From NCBI GenBank assembly GCA_017553695.1, contig JAFZKG010000145.1, positions 1-41,366 of the forward strand: 41,366 nucleotides of DNA, written 5' to 3'. The notes beneath the pieces were generated by a model. The model was not told the DNA's origin, searched no databases, and saw nothing but the letters and a program-made list of their open reading frames with translations. The position numbers and the translations under genes were made by a program. Shown in pieces: positions 40,676-41,366 of this stretch. Within the stretch, counting starts at the first letter, position 1, and each line of letters opens with the position of its first letter. Source of the DNA: Lachnospiraceae bacterium (GTDB lineage: Bacteria; Bacillota; Clostridia; Lachnospirales; Lachnospiraceae).

Positions 40676-41366
40676 ATGGCAAACAGACCAGTGAATCAGG
40701 GGCAAAGACCCCGCACAAATACAAATCGGACAAGCGCAAGTGCTGCTGCCCGTAAAAAAGCGCAGAAACGCGCCTATACCAGGATCCGGATCTTTACCGT
40801 CCTGGCATTCATCCTGCTCATCGCGATCATCGTAGTCGTTATCGTTTCCTGCAGGAATAAGAAAAACACTCCATCCGATCCACAGAATCAGACAGAATCC
40901 GTGACTGGCAGTTCCGGAGGAAGTGACATCCCGAAGGAATATGTCGAGCCGACCTACCGGAGAGATACGATCGAGATCAACGATGATTGGCCGACCGTCG
41001 GCGACAGCACAGACTACTCTCTCCATGTCAATACCGCACAGAACGTCACGATCGTTTATTCAAAAGATGATGACGGCAATCTGACGCCTCTCCGCGTGCT
41101 CGCCTGCTCCACTGGCCGCAGAGATGGGCATGAAACTCCAGAAGGCGAGTTCTATCTGGGCGAATGGATCATCGGGCCGGCGAACGAATGGTGCTACATG
41201 GCAGACGGCACAGAAGGCCTCTACGCATACCGGATCATCGACGGTGTTTATAACGATATCATGTTCCACTCTGTTCCATATTATGAGACCGACCATGGAA
41301 CACTGGAATAAGAAGAATACAACAATCTCGGCAACTACGCATCCATGGGCTGAATCCGTATGTTCT
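40676..41366 (+). pseudogene. Second L,D-transpeptidase, interrupted by stop codons
   Basis: A YkuD protein that runs 211 codons to TAA at 41309-41311, then continues in frame with EEYNNLGNYASMG, a TGA at 41351-41353 (codon 226), and IRMF to the window end. The TGA sits where the catalytic Cys of the paralogue is (SMG-stop-IRM against SLGCIRL). The N-terminus is a basic cytoplasmic tail (about 1-38), one membrane helix (about 39-58) and a short linker, so it is a type II membrane protein rather than a lipoprotein. H198 (IMFHSVPYY) is the other active-site residue. It starts 19 bp after its paralogue. The gene continues past the window end. Confidence 0.75.

Noticed and set aside
41351..41353. 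TGA read as selenocysteine
   Set aside because: A TAA lies 14 codons upstream in the same frame and only 13 bases remain after the TGA, so no SECIS can be assessed.

Overview
The window looks like chromosomal DNA from a Gram-positive anaerobe of the class Clostridia, most likely Lachnospiraceae or a close relative (inference). The reasons are the ylxM-ffh-rpsP-khpA-rimM-trmD order, a tetrahydrofolate riboswitch in front of an ECF folate transporter gene, a CIRCE operator on htpG, type I glutamine synthetase, an LtaS-like sulfatase, YkuD L,D-transpeptidases, strong AGGAGG-type ribosome sites and moderate GC. No prophage, IS element, CRISPR array or plasmid backbone is visible. It reads as ordinary core and cell-envelope chromosome.

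Layout. 1-1.6 kb: a URO-D family protein and a small lipoprotein on the minus strand, with a REP-like hairpin at the left edge. 1.6-3.1 kb (+): a CBS-domain protein and a YlmH-type S4 RNA-binding protein. 3.1-6.9 kb: a MATE exporter and O-acetylhomoserine sulfhydrylase on the minus strand, divergent from a LysR regulator with interlocking promoters. 6.9-7.7 kb: a FolT-like folate transporter subunit under a THF riboswitch. 7.7-11.5 kb (minus): a secreted GLUG-like surface protein, a D-2-hydroxyacid dehydrogenase and an FAD oxidoreductase. 11.5-18.7 kb: a long minus-strand run from ylxM and ffh through rpsP, khpA, rimM and trmD into pepT, a NUDIX hydrolase, a threonine aldolase and a thymidylate-synthase-fold protein, closed by a strong terminator. 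18.9-21.3 kb: a lipoprotein with a glycoside-hydrolase-like domain (+) and a stand-alone Ser/Thr kinase (minus). 21.4-26.0 kb: an htpG-mrp-binding protein-phosphoribosyltransferase operon behind a perfect CIRCE. 26.1-33.3 kb: tRNA-Thr(CGU), a lipoprotein, tRNA-Leu(UAG), a membrane-anchored trigger-factor-like foldase interrupted by an in-frame stop, and a zinc/manganese-type binding lipoprotein next to a MacB-like ABC exporter fusion. 33.4-37.4 kb (+): thrS and an LTA-synthase-family protein. 37.4-37.9 kb: an unusual non-coding block before glnA. 37.9-41.4 kb (+): glnA, rnhA, an L,D-transpeptidase, and a second L,D-transpeptidase carrying stop codons.

Themes. One is protein biogenesis and quality control (SRP, S16, RimM, TrmD, KhpA, YlmH, HtpG, the trigger-factor-like foldase). 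The other is cell-envelope work (LtaS-like enzyme, L,D-transpeptidases, several lipoproteins with Thr/Glu-rich linkers). The most interesting signal is the roughly 470 bp leader of glnA. It holds a dense array of TGTCAT/ATGACA inverted repeats around the promoter, then a transcribed region able to form two mutually exclusive hairpins, one of which buries the glnA ribosome-binding site. That is the architecture of a cis-regulatory RNA switch I cannot assign to a known class, although a decayed palindromic repeat remains a live alternative.
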